Assembly: GCF_959029255.1 (NCBI RefSeq)
Contig: NZ_CAUFUE010000044.1
Span: 1 to 23,460 of the forward strand
Origin: an uncultured Bacteroides sp.
Lineage (GTDB): Bacteria > Bacteroidota > Bacteroidia > Bacteroidales > Bacteroidaceae
Reading direction: 5' to 3'
DNA: 23,460 nucleotides
The notes beneath the pieces were generated by a model, which worked only from the letters and a program-made list of their open reading frames with translations, was not told the origin of the DNA and searched no databases. Both the position numbers and the translations under genes were made by a program. This document shows, piece by piece, positions 22,550 to 23,460 of the stretch; position 1 is the first letter of the stretch, and each line of letters starts with the position of its first letter.

Positions 22550-23251
22550 TCATCCTATCTTACTTATCTTCTTGAGTTTCTCTTCATCGATAATCTTGAT
22601 TTTTCTTCCGTCGATAGTGATTAATCTTTCTGTTGCAAATTGCGAAAGAGTACGGATGGCATTGGAAGTTGTCATATTGGATAGATTGGCAAGGTCTTCG
22701 CGCGAAAGATAGATACTTAACGTAGAACCGTCTTCCTCCAAACCATAGCTCTCTTTAAGGAAAAGCAGCGATTCAGCCAGTCGTCCACGGATATGTTTCT
22801 GTGTAAGGTTGACGGTACGTTCGTCAGCTATTCCTAAATCTATGGACAGTTGTTTTATAAAAAACATTGCCAAATCATTGTTTTGCGATAACAAAGTCAT
22901 AATTGCCGTCATAGGTATCAGACATACCAATGAAGGCTCGAAAGCACAGGCTGCGGTCACATAATCAGCCTTGGCAAAATAAGGACGATAACCAAAATAT
23001 TCGGCAGGTTTAATCATGCGAATAATCTGGCTTCTTCCACCTACACCATCTTTGTAAATCTTGACTTTCCCGCTTAACAAGCACATCAGATTAGTTGGTG
23101 TTTCACCTTCACAATGGATGATTTCGTTTTTCTTGTAATTCTGGAGCGTAAAATGGTTAGCGAGAAACTCTCGCTGCTCATCATTCAGGGGTAACCATAT
23201 ATCAGGTATCAACTCCGGAACATTTATGTCTGATAAATTCATTTTTACCAT
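22550..23251 (-). CDS. Crp/Fnr-family transcriptional regulator
   Basis: 233 residues from the ATG at 23251 (an ATG three codons further in, 23242, is equally possible). The frame runs further upstream to 23428, but that extension crosses a promoter box and repeats, so I reject it. The N-terminal cyclic-nucleotide-binding-type beta-roll (about residues 25-120) has 'NYKKNEIIHCEGETPTNLMCLLSGKVKIYKDG'. It is followed by a dimerisation helix and a winged-helix DNA-binding domain with 'YLSREDLANLSNMTTSNAIRTLSQF' and 'LITIDGRKIKI'. No N-terminal Cys cluster like FNR's 4Fe-4S site is present, so the ligand is unknown. A palindrome at its own start site suggests autoregulation. Confidence 0.88.
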   Translation of the reverse strand: MVKMNLSDINVPELIPDIWLPLNDEQREFLANHFTLQNYKKNEIIHCEGETPTNLMCLLSGKVKIYKDGVGGRSQIIRMIKPAEYFGYRPYFAKADYVTAACAFEPSLVCLIPMTAIMTLLSQNNDLAMFFIKQLSIDLGIADERTVNLTQKHIRGRLAESLLFLKESYGLEEDGSTLSIYLSREDLANLSNMTTSNAIRTLSQFATERLITIDGRKIKIIDEEKLKKISKIG

Positions 23252-23265
23252 AACTGCTGCAAAAC

Positions 23266-23281
23266 TGTGTTGTAAAACACA
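23266..23281. promoter_or_regulatory. Operator-like palindrome at the start site of the Crp/Fnr gene
   Basis: TGTGTT (23266-23271), GTAA, AACACA (23276-23281): perfect 6-bp arms around 4 bases, the size and spacing of Crp/Fnr-family sites. It overlaps the -7 box edge and the predicted transcription start, so binding there would repress. The role is inferred. Confidence 0.45.
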
Positions 23282-23287
23282 AATGTA
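23280..23287 (-). promoter_or_regulatory. -7 box of the Crp/Fnr gene
   Basis: The plus strand reads CAAATGTA, the minus strand TACATTTG, an exact TAnnTTTG match. Transcription would start near 23273-23275, about 22 bases upstream of the ATG at 23251, which supports the start chosen over the longer frame. Confidence 0.65.
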
Positions 23288-23368
23288 TAAAGAAAAAATT
23301 AAATATAACGCAATTGTGGCAAAAAGATGCAAGAGGAGGAGGAAAAGGGGGAGATAAATGGGAATTTT

Positions 23369-23401
23369 GGGAAATGAAGAACTAAGAATGAAGAATTCTT
23401 C
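23369..23401. repeat. Decayed third copy of the palindromic element
   Basis: GGGAAATGAAGAA-CTA-AGAATGAAGAATT (23369-23397) matches the 29-base left arm of copy 2 with two differences, then runs into CTTC, as at the start of a right arm, without the 30-base core. It looks like a core-deleted or half element. Confidence 0.65.
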
Positions 23402-23406
23402 TTTTA

Positions 23407-23433
23407 CCACAGAGGACACAGAGGTCACAGAGG
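23407..23433. repeat. Three tandem 9-bp units (nCACAGAGG)
   Basis: CCACAGAGG (23407-23415), ACACAGAGG (23416-23424) and TCACAGAGG (23425-23433) are contiguous. They lie outside any trusted gene, beyond the Crp-like promoter, directly next to the third palindromic-element copy. The remaining bases to 23460 show no feature that I can support. Confidence 0.7.
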
Positions 23434-23460
23434 TTTTAATTTTTTCGACGCGGATTGGGC

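Noticed and set aside
23252..23428. 59-residue N-terminal extension of the Crp/Fnr protein
   Set aside because: It would translate through a consensus -7 box, a palindrome and two repeats, and gives a low-complexity hydrophobic stretch foreign to the family.

Overview
The window reads as a chromosomal segment of a Bacteroides species (phylum Bacteroidota). This rests on several sequence features: fimbrillin-type lipoproteins, clustered carbohydrate-active enzymes with signal peptides, DUF4836 and DUF5063 proteins, promoter boxes of the TAnnTTTG type, almost no Shine-Dalgarno sequences, and housekeeping families (RsmE, RlmI, FtsK, LolA, TrxB) in their Bacteroidota form.

Layout: (1) 1-1977 is the end of a surface/fimbrial operon. 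It holds the tail of an unrecognised Ser/Gly/Glu-rich protein, then a fimbrillin-family lipoprotein whose last third is markedly AT-richer than the rest, then a hairpin terminator. (2) 1978-2469 has no convincing gene but holds a 12-bp triple repeat and a striking 22-bp-period palindromic array. (3) 2470-8972 is a compact four-gene CAZyme island without SusC/SusD. A GH28-like beta-helix enzyme is divergent from a GH97-GH43-GH88 run. The set suggests final trimming of a uronic-acid-containing plant or host glycan inside the periplasm, with the unsaturated sugars for GH88 coming from a lyase encoded elsewhere. (4) 8997-15144, minus strand, is a long co-directional run: NupG-type nucleoside transporter, BFN/DUF151-UVR protein, RsmE, DUF4836 lipoprotein, ABC ATPase and FtsX/MacB-like permease. 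A nested palindromic element lies between the last two. (5) 15145-15685 is gene-free but contains a well-formed candidate small RNA gene (promoter box, operator-like palindrome, intrinsic terminator) and a long imperfect inverted repeat. (6) 15686-18233, minus strand, is DUF5063 (with a Cys/His/Asp heptad tail), a DEDDy 3'-5' exonuclease and RlmI, closely spaced. (7) 18344-22452, plus strand, is ftsK-lolA-trxB. (8) 22453-23460 has a second palindromic element copy, a Crp/Fnr-type regulator on the minus strand with its own promoter and a palindrome at its start site, then a third decayed element copy and a 9-bp triple repeat.

The genes are mostly ordinary. The most interesting material is intergenic: the 22-bp array (2292-2467), the candidate sRNA (about 15299-15367, minus) and the nested palindromic element present three times. 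In protein, the standout is the metal-binding-like tail of the DUF5063 protein. All family assignments come from reading the sequences; no database search was run.
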